Below, in pieces: positions 29,016 through 37,701 of a stretch of DNA of 52,592 nucleotides (position 1 is its first letter; the number at the start of each line of letters is the position of its first letter). The position numbers were made by a program, and so were the translations under genes. The notes under the pieces were generated by a model, which made no database searches, was not told the DNA's origin, and was given only the letters and a program-made list of their open reading frames with translations. Source of the stretch: Mycobacterium sp. E1747. Lineage in GTDB: Bacteria > Actinomycetota > Actinomycetes > Mycobacteriales > Mycobacteriaceae. The DNA is taken from the NCBI RefSeq assembly GCF_001667775.1, contig NZ_LZJI01000163.1, positions 1 through 52,592 on the forward strand, read 5' to 3'.

Positions 29016-29621
29016 GTGGCTGACGATGATGCCGCCGACGACGTGGATGCTTTGTCGGGCTGCGACGACCCGCAGGACCAGCCCACCGATGCGCGCGATG
29101 GCGCGGTCTCCGATCACACCGATGCCCCCTCGAACCCATCCTCGGGCGTGCGACTCGCCGCGGTTTTCGCAGTGGTCAGCGTCCTCGCGTTGAGTGGTAC
29201 GGGCGGCTGGCTGGGGTGGCGGGCCTACCGGGATCATCAGGCGCAGGAGCTACGCAGCCTGTTCTTGCAGACCGGTCGCCAGGCTGCCTTGAATCTCACC
29301 ACGATCGACTACGGCCAGATCGAGGCAGACGTTCAGCGCATCCTCGATTCGGCGACCGGCAACTTTTACGACGATTTTCAGAAGCGCTCCCCGGCGTTCG
29401 TGAACGCCGTGCAGCAAGCTCAGGCGAAGTCCGAAGGGACCATCACCGCGGCGGGGCTTGAATCCGAGCACGGTGACCAAGCACAGGTACTGGTCGCGGT
29501 CACGGTCAAATCCGCCAACGCTGCGGCGGCCGACCAACCGCCGCGCGCGTGGCGTATGCGCATCGACGTGCAACGCGTCGGCGCCGGCGCCAAAGTCTCC
29601 AATGTCGAGTTTGTGCCATGA
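29016..29621 (+). CDS. Mce-associated membrane protein 1
   Basis: This 201-residue protein has an acidic cytoplasmic N-terminus (about 45 residues, rich in Asp), one transmembrane helix (VRLAAVFAVVSVLALSGTGGWLGW) and an extracytoplasmic domain with the Mas-type pattern DYGQIEADVQRILDSATGNFYDDF. GTG 29016 follows an AGGGAGG SD at 6 bp. The next gene overlaps by ATGA, so the two are coupled. Mce-associated proteins accompany Mce transporters and are thought to stabilise the complex. Here the pair lies about 10 kb upstream of the mce operon, separated from it by the Rieske cluster. Confidence 0.8.
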   Translation: MADDDAADDVDALSGCDDPQDQPTDARDGAVSDHTDAPSNPSSGVRLAAVFAVVSVLALSGTGGWLGWRAYRDHQAQELRSLFLQTGRQAALNLTTIDYGQIEADVQRILDSATGNFYDDFQKRSPAFVNAVQQAQAKSEGTITAAGLESEHGDQAQVLVAVTVKSANAAAADQPPRAWRMRIDVQRVGAGAKVSNVEFVP

Positions 29622-30319
29622 CAACGAGAACCGCCGACGCGGCTGTAACAGGCACGGAGATGGAAGAAAAGGTGCCCGCCGGTACCCAAAGCCCGTCCAC
29701 CGACGACGGCAAGTCGGACAACGGCTCCGGAACACCAGACGAAGATGTAGCCCCGACCGATAACGGTGGCGACGACGATAGCTTCGAGGCCCCGGGAGTC
29801 GACGCCACGGGCTCGGGTGCGGGCGACGGCAGACGCATCAATTGGGGCAGGGTGCTGGTATTCGGGGCCCTGCCCGCACTGGCACTGATATTGGCTGTGG
29901 GTACGGGCTATCTCAAATGGGTGGACTCCGCGGCCCGCGAATCGCAAACGGCCACAGCCGAGTCTGTGCGCGCTGCCACTGAGAGCATGGTCGCGCTGTT
30001 GTCGTATAAACCCGACACGGTAGAGAAGGACCTTGGCGGTGCGCAGGACCGGTTGACCGGTGATTTCAAGAACACCTATACGTCACTGATCCACGACGTG
30101 GTAATCCCGGGATCGAAACAGAAGCAGATCTCTGCATTGGCGAATGTTCCTGCCGCGGCACCAGTTTCGGCGAATCCCAATCACGCGGTGGTTTTGGTGT
30201 TCGTCAACCAGACAGTGACCGTGGGCAACGATCCGCCCACGAGTACCGCGTCGAGTGTGCGCGTCACCTTGGACAAGATCCGCGGACGATGGTTGATTTC
30301 TCAATTCGACCCCGTATGA
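29618..30319 (+). CDS. Mce-associated membrane protein 2
   Basis: This 233-residue protein has a long acidic, Asp/Gly-rich cytoplasmic N-terminus (about 65 residues), one TM helix (WGRVLVFGALPALALILAVG) and a C-terminal extracytoplasmic domain with KPDTVEKDLGGAQDRLTGDFKNTY and a terminal RGRWLISQFDPV typical of the Mce-associated (Mas) family. ATG 29618 overlaps the stop of the preceding Mas gene. It is a paired paralog of that gene and probably acts with the YrbE/Mce importer encoded downstream. Confidence 0.82.
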   Translation: MTTRTADAAVTGTEMEEKVPAGTQSPSTDDGKSDNGSGTPDEDVAPTDNGGDDDSFEAPGVDATGSGAGDGRRINWGRVLVFGALPALALILAVGTGYLKWVDSAARESQTATAESVRAATESMVALLSYKPDTVEKDLGGAQDRLTGDFKNTYTSLIHDVVIPGSKQKQISALANVPAAAPVSANPNHAVVLVFVNQTVTVGNDPPTSTASSVRVTLDKIRGRWLISQFDPV

Positions 30320-31064
30320 GTCGTCAGCGGCTACCCGCTGGGGCGTCGTTGATACCTGTCGTGTCCGCAAGCGGGACACAACGCGGGTGCTAGATCGTCG
30401 ACATAGCGGACGGTGGTGTTAGCACTGTGTAGTCGCGCAATGTTAACGACGAGTTGTCCCGCACGCTCCACGCCACAAAGGCCAGGCCGGGTGCCGACGA
30501 GGGGTGGATATCACCACCGCGTCGGTGCTGATCGCCCCAGTCTTCTTGGTGGCCAGGAAAAGTCGGCCCACACCCGAGCGCCACGTCAGCTCAGCGGCTG
30601 AATAGCACAGGACGGCAACGGCATTGAGGAGCTGTGCGTCGGCCATGTGGACACGCAAGCCTCTTTAGCGATGGCAGCCAGCTTCGCCGACCTCGTCGGT
30701 TCTGTATACCGCAGCCCGTCGGGGTCGCCCGCGTAGTTCTCAACGTAGCGGGATGCACGCTGTGCATGTCGCAGACCTTTCGATGAATGGCGGCCCGTAA
30801 CGGCCCGAGCCGACCTCGGCATTGATGCCCGGCAGCGCGACGGGCACCCCTACCCACGGTGCGCCGACGGACGCATTGTCGCGGGCGAACGAACCCGAGC
30901 AGGAGTCGGGCGTGGAGGACCGCCATCAACTACACCCCCTGTTTGCGAACAAGGTTCGGCAGAACAGAGATTCTTCCGGGATGCGGAACGATACTGGATG
31001 TTGATGCAACGTCCCTGTTTGGCTGAAGGCGCACGGCGCTCGTGACGTCGATTGGAGGTGGAGT
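30320..31064. other. Gap without intact gene; probable decayed sequence and promoter of the Rieske operon
   Basis: In these 745 bp no frame carries a recognisable complete protein. The minus strand shows protein-like stretches in different frames (for example YVENYAGDPDGLRYTEPT around 30.66-30.75 kb), which may be a degraded gene of unknown family. The right end holds a perfect TTCCG-N5-CGGAA dyad and must carry the promoter of the Rieske genes. Confidence 0.5.
30974..30988. promoter_or_regulatory. Candidate operator TTCCG-N5-CGGAA
   Basis: This perfect dyad (TTCC-N7-GGAA class) lies 76 bp upstream of the Rieske alpha-subunit start. The same core spacing occurs upstream of the LLM gene, the TetR/DUF732 pair and downstream of mceF. 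Confidence 0.55.
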
Positions 31065-32402
31065 GTGACAGTGGATCTCGATGCAATCGCCGGTGACGTC
31101 GAGCGCGGTCGCGTGGACCCGCGGATCTTCTTTGATCAAGACATCTACCGCCAGGAACTCGAACGCGTCTTTCGGCGCTCATGGCTCTACGTCGGACACG
31201 TATCCCAAGTGCCCAATCCAGGTGATTACCTGGCCAACAAGATGGGCGAGGACCCAGTAATCGTCGTGCGCGACCGCAAAGGAGCGTTGCACGTTCACCT
31301 CAACCGATGCCGCCACCGGGGCAATCTGGTCTGCCCGTTCGATCGGGGCAAGGCCAGCGTCTTTACCTGCAGCTATCACGGCTGGACGTACGGCAACGAC
31401 GGAAGCTTGAAAGACGCTCCATTCTTCGAGGTGAGCTACGACGGGGTGCTCGACAAGAACAAGTGGGGCTTAATCTCGGTGCCGCATGTCGCCGAGTACG
31501 GCGGGCTGATCTTCGCTTCCTGGGAATCGGAGCTGACCCTCGACGAATATCTGGGTGACATCCGCGAATACCTCGACTGGGTATTGGTACGGGCATTCGC
31601 CGGCGGCATCGAGGTGCTGCCCGGGGCTCAGCGCCTCGTCGTATCGGGAAATTGGAAGCTGACCGCAGAAAACCTTGCCGGGGACGTCTACCATCCCTGG
31701 AGTTCTCACCTAGGCTCGCTGATGGTCAAAGACCCAGGAGCCGAAGAACCGGGCACTTTCAACAACCGGCACATGCGCTTCTATCACGCCAGCAGCGGCG
31801 CCAACAACGCACCAGCACACGGACTCATCGGTGCTCAGCTCTACGGCAATGCGGAGAACTACGACAAGCACATCGCCAAAACCTTCCTGGATCAAGAGGC
31901 GCTCGACTACATCGAGGAGCGCTACCGCAAGCTCAAGGAAGTCAAGCCCGACCCCCGTATCTATCCGGGCATTTTCATGGTGGGGAACATCTTCCCGAAC
32001 ATGGGCTTCATAGCGCGAGGCACCGCGGTCAATCAAACGGGGATCATGCAAATACATCCCGCGGGTCCGCGGAAAGTGGACTACTGGCAATGGGTCGTGG
32101 TCGAAAAGGATGCGCCCGAGTCGTTGAAACGTCGATCCGCCCAAGACCTTATCCGCACCCAATCCCCCTCGGGAATGGTCGAACCCGACGACTACGAAAA
32201 CTTCACCCGCATGAACGGAGCCGCCGGCTCACCGGCATCGTTGCGTTACGCGCTGAACTACGAGATGGGAATGGGTGTCCGACCGCCGCAGGAGTACCTC
32301 GACGCGCACTTTGAGGAACTGCCCGGCCAGACTGCCTTCGGATACTCGGATTTCAACCAGCTCGCTATATATCGGCACTGGGCGCAGTTGATGAGGAGCT
32401 GA
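31065..32402 (+). CDS. Rieske ring-hydroxylating dioxygenase, alpha subunit
   Basis: This 445-residue large subunit has the Rieske [2Fe-2S] site C82-x-H84...C102-x2-H105 (CRHRG, CSYHGW). The mononuclear iron site is D207-x2-H210-x4-H215 (GDVYHPWSSH), with a third ligand Asp near 375 (EPDDYENF). The architecture is the naphthalene/biphenyl/phthalate type that adds O2 across an aromatic ring to give a cis-dihydrodiol. The start follows GGAGGTGGAGT. The beta subunit follows after 6 bp. Electrons would come from a ferredoxin such as that at 51679-52014; no reductase gene is seen. It is the first gene of cluster B, with an operator-like dyad 76 bp upstream. Confidence 0.93.
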   Translation: MTVDLDAIAGDVERGRVDPRIFFDQDIYRQELERVFRRSWLYVGHVSQVPNPGDYLANKMGEDPVIVVRDRKGALHVHLNRCRHRGNLVCPFDRGKASVFTCSYHGWTYGNDGSLKDAPFFEVSYDGVLDKNKWGLISVPHVAEYGGLIFASWESELTLDEYLGDIREYLDWVLVRAFAGGIEVLPGAQRLVVSGNWKLTAENLAGDVYHPWSSHLGSLMVKDPGAEEPGTFNNRHMRFYHASSGANNAPAHGLIGAQLYGNAENYDKHIAKTFLDQEALDYIEERYRKLKEVKPDPRIYPGIFMVGNIFPNMGFIARGTAVNQTGIMQIHPAGPRKVDYWQWVVVEKDAPESLKRRSAQDLIRTQSPSGMVEPDDYENFTRMNGAAGSPASLRYALNYEMGMGVRPPQEYLDAHFEELPGQTAFGYSDFNQLAIYRHWAQLMRS

Positions 32403-32408
32403 CTGACC

Positions 32409-32909
32409 ATGTCCACCGGCATCGACAGCCTCGTGCGCGAAGTCGAGCAGTTCCTTTTCCACGAAGCGCTGCTCTTGGACGAGGGCCGCTACGAGGAATG
32501 GCTGGAACTACTCACCGACGACGTCTGGTACTTCTGCCCGCTCATCGAATTTGTCGATGGCGTCGACCCGTCAGTGGTTGAGCGTGGCGGACACTACTTC
32601 GACGAGAATAAGCAGTCGCTGCGCAACCGATGCCAATGGCTGATGTCGCCCCACACTCATGTCGAGCATCCACCGAGTTTGAAGCGCCGCCTCATCTCCA
32701 ATGTTCAGGTCCAGGAGCAGGACGAGGGGTGGGCGGCCCAATCGAACTTCATGCTCTGGCAGATCCGGTCCAGAGACACCGACGGGGTGTTTTTCGCCGG
32801 CCGGCGCCAGGACCGGCTCCGTCGCGAGGACGGGAATCTAAAACTTTGCGAGCGTCGGATCCAGCTCGCCCATCCAGTCCTGCCCCGCGCATTGTCGGTT
32901 CTTTTCTAG
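32409..32909 (+). CDS. Rieske dioxygenase, beta (small) subunit
   Basis: This 166-residue protein has the SnoaL/NTF2-like fold of ring-hydroxylating dioxygenase small subunits: EVEQFLFHEALLLDEGRYEEWLELLTDDVWYFCP at the N-terminus, then SNFMLWQIRSRDTDGVFFAGRRQDRL and a final LAHPVLPRALSVLF. Length is normal for the family. It lies 6 bp after the alpha gene and forms the alpha3beta3 oxygenase with it. The subunit has no cofactor; it is structural and sometimes affects substrate range. Confidence 0.9.
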   Translation: MSTGIDSLVREVEQFLFHEALLLDEGRYEEWLELLTDDVWYFCPLIEFVDGVDPSVVERGGHYFDENKQSLRNRCQWLMSPHTHVEHPPSLKRRLISNVQVQEQDEGWAAQSNFMLWQIRSRDTDGVFFAGRRQDRLRREDGNLKLCERRIQLAHPVLPRALSVLF

Positions 32910-32972
32910 AGAAGCGTCGGCCCGCCGCCACGAGCGGAAACAGATTCCAGCGCAAAGAAAGTGAGCACCAGC

Positions 32973-33884
32973 ATGGCACAGACGCTTTGGCTCGACCTGG
33001 CCGGCGCCGAAGTCCGCTATTACGATGTCGGAGGCATTCGCACACGCGCAATCGAAGCCGGATCCGGTCCCGCGTTGCTGATGATGCATGGTTCAAGCGG
33101 ACACGCCGAAGCCTTCGCCAGGAATGTCGTTCCGCTCTCAGAACACTTCCACGTCATCGCTCCTGATTATCTCGGTTCCGGGATGACCGACTACCCCACG
33201 ACCACCCCCACGATGCGTGACCGGGTCGATCACATGATCGGAATCCTTGACGCGGCGGGGGTGGACAAAGCCTGCGTGCTGGGCGAGTCATTCGGGGCCA
33301 GCCATGCATTGTCGGGGGCTCTGTGGCATCCCGATCGTGTCTCTAGTGTGATCGCGGTCGTCGGGGGCGGCCCCTTCATGGTCGACACCTCCGAAGCAGA
33401 TGACGAGCGATTGGCGCAAGGGATGAAGCGCCTGCTGGAGGGCAATGCGCGCATCGTCGAGGAGGGCCCGACGATGGAAGGGGTGCGCGATCGATTGGCG
33501 TGGCTCTTCCATGAGCCCGAGAAGTCGTTGACTGACGAGCTGGCAGCACTTCGCTACTACTATTACCAACGCGATAACATCCGCCGCGCCAACGCCGATA
33601 TCGTTGCGGCGCTGCGCCGGGGCGACACGGTTTCGGTGCCGATGACCCCCGAATCGTTAAGCCAGATCAAGCAACCGACGCTCTTCATCTGGACCGACCA
33701 CAATCCCACCATTCCGACGGCGCAGGCGCTCAAAGCGAGTGAATACATCCCCGACGTGCAATTCGTTGAAATGGCCAATTGTGGCCATTGGCCGCAATGG
33801 GAGGACGCGCCGACCTTCAACAAGATCGTGACGGATTTCCTTCTTGGCGTGGAGGCTCGTCACAAAGACGAAGCCGCGGTGTAA
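32973..33884 (+). CDS. Alpha/beta hydrolase, MhpC/BphD-like (meta-cleavage product hydrolase family)
   Basis: This 303-residue hydrolase has an oxyanion-hole region MMHGSSGHAEAF, the nucleophile elbow GESFGAS (Ser), an acid in IWTDHNPT and the catalytic His in MANCGHWPQWEDAP. The GHWPQWE block is typical of C-C hydrolases that cleave 2-hydroxy-6-oxo-dienoate ring-fission products. It follows the Rieske subunits and fits with the ring-cleavage dioxygenase and the hydratase in the same region. An in-frame GTG at 32961 is an alternative start. No strong SD is present for either. Confidence 0.85.
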   Translation: MAQTLWLDLAGAEVRYYDVGGIRTRAIEAGSGPALLMMHGSSGHAEAFARNVVPLSEHFHVIAPDYLGSGMTDYPTTTPTMRDRVDHMIGILDAAGVDKACVLGESFGASHALSGALWHPDRVSSVIAVVGGGPFMVDTSEADDERLAQGMKRLLEGNARIVEEGPTMEGVRDRLAWLFHEPEKSLTDELAALRYYYYQRDNIRRANADIVAALRRGDTVSVPMTPESLSQIKQPTLFIWTDHNPTIPTAQALKASEYIPDVQFVEMANCGHWPQWEDAPTFNKIVTDFLLGVEARHKDEAAV

Positions 33885-34002
33885 CGTTCGGCGACTCCGT
33901 CATTGTGAGTCAAGCGCGTTGCGCCACCACGTATCCGGCCATACGACTGCAGGTCAGATATGGCAGCCCGAAGGCGGGTGAAGAGGCTCGCTTCTGAATG
34001 GT

Positions 34003-34017
34003 GGAACATAATGTTCC
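34003..34017. promoter_or_regulatory. Palindrome GGAACAT-A-ATGTTCC
   Basis: The 7-bp arms are perfect around one central base. The site lies just upstream of the decayed LLM and about 300 bp before M24 B. It resembles the E. coli IclR consensus TGGAAATNATTTCCA in layout. It may mark a former promoter of the LLM-M24 unit. Confidence 0.5.
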
Positions 34018-34048
34018 CGTTGCTGCCCTCGTCGGCGAGGCTGTAAAG

Positions 34049-34330
34049 GTGTCAGCCGTGCCGACGACAAAACTGGGGGTGGCAGTACCAAACTGCACTG
34101 AAGGCCTGATGCATCCGTCTCCGTTTGCTTCGGCCGCCGATGCCGTCCAGTCGGGCGTGCGGGCCGAAGCCTTGGGCTTCGACTCGGTTTGGGGCAACGA
34201 TCACGTCAGCACTCCCCGCTACGTGCGCAAGAGCTTGCAGGTCGGCGTAACCGTCGGCCGCACAAAAGAAGACGATGCCCAACCGCTTTTCGCTTCGCCA
34301 TTCACCGAGGCGCCCTCCATTGGAAACTGA
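34049..34330 (+). pseudogene. Decayed LLM oxidoreductase (N-terminal fragment)
   Basis: The first ~45 residues (TKLGVAVPNCTEGLMHPSPF, EALGFDSVWGNDHVSTPRY) align with the N-terminus of the intact LLM at 22429-23433. The frame then jumps to VGVTVGRTKEDDAQP and stops after about 94 codons, where an intact LLM is near 330. A large internal deletion is the simplest reading. GTG 34049 has a GAGG at SD distance. The 3' end overlaps the probable start of M24 B. Confidence 0.8.
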
Positions 34331-35486
34331 GAAGGGGTTCGGCGCCCAACTCGCCGTTGACCGCAGGATGCGTCTGCAAGACGCGATTGCCGACGCCGCC
34401 TTCGACGTGATCCTGCTGACCTCGGCCGAATCAGCCCATTACGCTTCTGGGTTCAGAAGTGTCGCAGCATCGGTCTTTTCGGATTACGCGATGGCTGCGG
34501 TCGTAACGCCTACGGATCTGTTACTGATCGTTGGTGCCGGCGACGTGGCGGCCGCCCTCGACAGTAACATCGCCGCCGATCAAATCCTCGCCTACGGGAC
34601 CTTCTTCTTTGAAGGTCTCCAATCCGAGTCGATGCCCAGCAGGTACCCGGATTGCGCGACCGCAATAGCGGCGGCGATCTCGCGGGTGACGGGACCGAAT
34701 TCTGTTCTCGCCGTGGAGTCGTCGGCTCGGACCCCGCTGATGACCTCCGGGCTGAAGTCCGGATTCGTGGATGCCACAGAATGGTTAATGGCCCTGCGAG
34801 CGGTTAAGCTTCCCGCCGAACAACAGCTACTCCGCAGCGCGGCAACCATCGCTGAGCAGGGTATCGCCGCCGGCATTACCGGGATCGTTCCGGGTTGCCG
34901 GGAGCGAGATATCGCTAGCCTGGTGGCGCAGACTATGGCCGCTAACGGTGGCGCACCCCGCTTCGTCGTCGTCACTTCGGGTGAGCGAAGCGCACTGTCG
35001 GACGCGTTCCCAACCAATCGCGCGATTGAACTGGGAGACTTGGTGCGCTTTGACATCGGTTGCGTCTACAACGGTTACTGGTCAGATATCGCTCGTACCG
35101 CTGTCGTCGGTCCGCCGAGTCCGACTCAGAGCTCCCGGTATGCGGCTCTGCTCGCCGGTCTATGGGCCGAAATCGAACATGCGCGCCCCGGCGTGACTGC
35201 AGGCGAGCTCTTCGGCGTCGGACTCAACACCGTTCGTGCCAGTGGGTTGGCAGGCTACCGGCGCCACCACGTGGGTCACGCGATCGGCCTATCGGTATAC
35301 GAACGGCCGATCATTGCGCCGAATGTTGATACGATCCTGCAGGCTGGGATGGTCTTCTGCCTTGAAACCCCATATTACGAATTGGGCTGGGGCGGAATGA
35401 TGGTCGAAGACACCGGGGTGGTAACCGAGAACGGCTTCGAGCTGTTCACCACCCTGGATCGCCAATTGGCCCTGGTGCCACGATGA
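34320..35486 (+). CDS. M24-family metallohydrolase (creatinase / ectoine-hydrolase-like), copy B
   Basis: This 388-residue protein, with the start chosen at TTG 34320, is paralogous over its whole length to the protein at 17542-18708. The five metal ligands are present in FDIGCVYNGYWSDIART, HHVGHAIGLSVYERP, CLETPYYELGWGG and MMVEDTG. The frame is open to an ATG at 34275, but the 15 extra residues are arginine-rich. TTG 34320 has GAGG upstream and aligns with the start of copy A. It overlaps the next gene by ATGA. C-N bond hydrolysis (peptide, amidine or creatine-type) is expected; the exact substrate is unknown. Confidence 0.83.
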   Translation: METEKGFGAQLAVDRRMRLQDAIADAAFDVILLTSAESAHYASGFRSVAASVFSDYAMAAVVTPTDLLLIVGAGDVAAALDSNIAADQILAYGTFFFEGLQSESMPSRYPDCATAIAAAISRVTGPNSVLAVESSARTPLMTSGLKSGFVDATEWLMALRAVKLPAEQQLLRSAATIAEQGIAAGITGIVPGCRERDIASLVAQTMAANGGAPRFVVVTSGERSALSDAFPTNRAIELGDLVRFDIGCVYNGYWSDIARTAVVGPPSPTQSSRYAALLAGLWAEIEHARPGVTAGELFGVGLNTVRASGLAGYRRHHVGHAIGLSVYERPIIAPNVDTILQAGMVFCLETPYYELGWGGMMVEDTGVVTENGFELFTTLDRQLALVPR

Positions 35487-36736
35487 GCGCAGATTACCTC
35501 GGATATCTGCGCTGCCCTCGATGCGCGCGCGACACACCTGAATCGTACGCGCCGCTCGGGTGCCGAAAATGTGCCGACGACAGCGGGGTCGGGGTTAACC
35601 TCGCACCGGCCTACAGACTTGCTCCCGGTCCCCTCCCGGTTTCCCCAGCAGCGCCGGGCATCTTCGCCTTTCGGCGAATGCTGCCGTTGACGCATCATGA
35701 CGCCCCGGTCAGCTTGGGCGAGGGGCAAACACCGCTAATCCCCTTGGATCGGCTGGGACCGCGGCTCGGGATGAACCGGCTGCTGCTCAAGGACGAATCG
35801 CGGAATCCCACTTGGTCGTATAAAGACAGGCTGGCCGCCGTTGCAGTAACCAAGGCGGCCGCATCGGGAGCCCACACTGTGGTGGTCTCCTCGACCGGAA
35901 ATCATGGCGCCGCGGTCGCCGCTTACGCGGCGGCGGCGGGTCTGAGCTGTGTCGTACTGACCTTGTCGAGCGTGCCACCCGAGATGCGCACGTTGATGCA
36001 GGCGTACGGGGCCACCGTAGTTGCCTACCAAAACAGCCGGCACCGCTGGTCGGTCATGAAGGCTGCAGTCGACGCTTTCGGCTGGACGCCCATCTCGGGA
36101 CTGCTCAGCCCGCCGATCGGCTCCAATCCGTTCGGCATTGACGGATACAAAACCATCGCCTACGAATTGGCGCAGCAACTGGGCGAGACCCCAAACGTCG
36201 TGGTGGCGCCGGCAGCCTACGGCGACGGGTTAGCCGGTATCCGGCGGGGGTTCGCCGACCTCATCTCCTTCGGCATTGCCGACCGAATGCCGAGGCTGGT
36301 GGCGGTCGATCCCTTCGGCGCGTATGCGCGCGCGTTGAGTGTCGTCAACGGCGAACTACCCACCGTCCCCACGCAGCCCTCAATGGCGTTCTCGGTGGCG
36401 ACTCCTGTGGCCACACACCAGGGACTGGACGCCATCCGCTCTACGAACGGAACAGCGGTCGCCGAGCCCAGCGACGCAGCCATCGCTGGTATGCAGCTCG
36501 AACTTGCCGCAGCGGAGGGTTTCTACGTCGAGGGCGCATCCGCGTTGACGTTGCTCGCGGCCCATCAGCTCGCGGATCGCGGATGGATTCGTGACGATGA
36601 CAGCGTCGTGGTGCTATCGACTTCGACCGGACTGAAAGACCCGGGCGCCACAGCAAAGCGCCTACCCGACGTCTTGGTTCTGGAACCGTCTCTACGGGCG
36701 CTGGAAGCCGCGCTACCAGCGGGGGTTCGCCCGTGA
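35483..36736 (+). CDS. Threonine-synthase-like PLP-dependent enzyme, copy B
   Basis: This 417-residue protein is a close paralog of the cluster A enzyme. It has a zinc ribbon (CPRC 11-14, CRKC 27-30), GEGQTPLI, PLP lysine K114 in WSYKDRLAA and the phosphate loop SSTGNHGAAVAAYAAAAGL. The ATG overlaps the M24 stop by 4 bp, and the stop overlaps the next gene's GTG, so M24-PLP-LLM form one tightly coupled block. No homoserine or threonine genes are near, so a pathway-specific elimination or deamination role is inferred rather than threonine synthesis. Confidence 0.82.
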   Translation: MSADYLGYLRCPRCARDTPESYAPLGCRKCADDSGVGVNLAPAYRLAPGPLPVSPAAPGIFAFRRMLPLTHHDAPVSLGEGQTPLIPLDRLGPRLGMNRLLLKDESRNPTWSYKDRLAAVAVTKAAASGAHTVVVSSTGNHGAAVAAYAAAAGLSCVVLTLSSVPPEMRTLMQAYGATVVAYQNSRHRWSVMKAAVDAFGWTPISGLLSPPIGSNPFGIDGYKTIAYELAQQLGETPNVVVAPAAYGDGLAGIRRGFADLISFGIADRMPRLVAVDPFGAYARALSVVNGELPTVPTQPSMAFSVATPVATHQGLDAIRSTNGTAVAEPSDAAIAGMQLELAAAEGFYVEGASALTLLAAHQLADRGWIRDDDSVVVLSTSTGLKDPGATAKRLPDVLVLEPSLRALEAALPAGVRP

Positions 36737-37698
36737 CAATGCGCATCGGCCTGCTGATTGCCGGAAGCCGCCGCGCAAGCGACGCAATGTCCCTGGCGCG
36801 GACCGCCGAACAGGCCGGTATCGCCGAGATATGGATTTCAGAGGATCCCAGCGAGAACGGCGCCTTCGTTGTCGCCGGCGCCATCGCTGGCGCCACCGCC
36901 AAAGCCAAAGTCGGCTTGGGGGTGATCAATCCGTGGCTGCGACATCCGATGCTCATCGCCATGGAGTTCGCCTCGCTTCGCGAACTGGCCCCCGGGCGAA
37001 CGATCCTGGCCTTGGGCGCCAGCAACCCGGGATGGATACAGGAACGCTGCGGGGTCCCGTTCCGAGCGCCCGTGGCCGTGTTGCGCGAAGCTACTCAGAT
37101 CATCCGCGCCGGGCTCGATGGCGAACGAGTCGACTTCGCCGGCCAACATTTCACGGTTGGCGCCAAGCTGAACCACGAACAAACTGAACCAGCGCAAATC
37201 CGTCTCGGCGTCAAGGGCTCCCAGATGATCACGATGGCTGCAAAGCATGCCGACGGCATCATCCTGTCGGTGATGAGCTCACCCAGATACGTCCGTTGGG
37301 TACGGGACAAGCTTCCAGCTGGCACCGACGTCTCCGCTTACGTCGTGGCGCTGTGCGGTCCGCAGGCTCGCTCCCAAGCCCTGCGCCCACTTGCAAAATA
37401 TCTCGGCATCCAGGGAATCCGTGACATCACTCTCCAAGGAGGCCTTGACCCGGAGGCCGCAGAATACTTCCGCGAATCCTGGCTGTCGGGCCGCAACGCA
37501 GAGAGGTACATAACCGACGAAATGATCGATACCTTCACCGTCGCAGGTGATCTCGACGCGTGCATCGTCGGATTGGACCGTCTAGCCCGGGCCGGGCTGG
37601 ATGCAGCCGTTCTCCTCGACCCGGGTGACGACCGTGTGGAAGACCTATTGCGGCTGGCAAACGCATATCAGCAACGCCACGCAGGAAAGGACCGGTAA
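36733..37698 (+). CDS. LLM-class F420/FMN-dependent oxidoreductase
   Basis: This 321-residue luciferase-like fold protein shows RIGLLIAGSRRASDAMSLA at the N-terminus, AKVGLGVINPWLRHPMLIAMEFASL, RTILALGASNPGW and IRLGVKGSQMITMAAKHADG. It resembles the LLM at 16500-17522 more than the one at 22429. GTG 36733 overlaps the preceding stop; ATG 36739 is an alternative. The downstream gene starts 3 bp after its stop. Probably F420-dependent, as is usual in mycobacteria; the substrate is unknown. Confidence 0.85.
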   Translation: MTMRIGLLIAGSRRASDAMSLARTAEQAGIAEIWISEDPSENGAFVVAGAIAGATAKAKVGLGVINPWLRHPMLIAMEFASLRELAPGRTILALGASNPGWIQERCGVPFRAPVAVLREATQIIRAGLDGERVDFAGQHFTVGAKLNHEQTEPAQIRLGVKGSQMITMAAKHADGIILSVMSSPRYVRWVRDKLPAGTDVSAYVVALCGPQARSQALRPLAKYLGIQGIRDITLQGGLDPEAAEYFRESWLSGRNAERYITDEMIDTFTVAGDLDACIVGLDRLARAGLDAAVLLDPGDDRVEDLLRLANAYQQRHAGKDR

Positions 37699-37701
37699 GC
37701 G

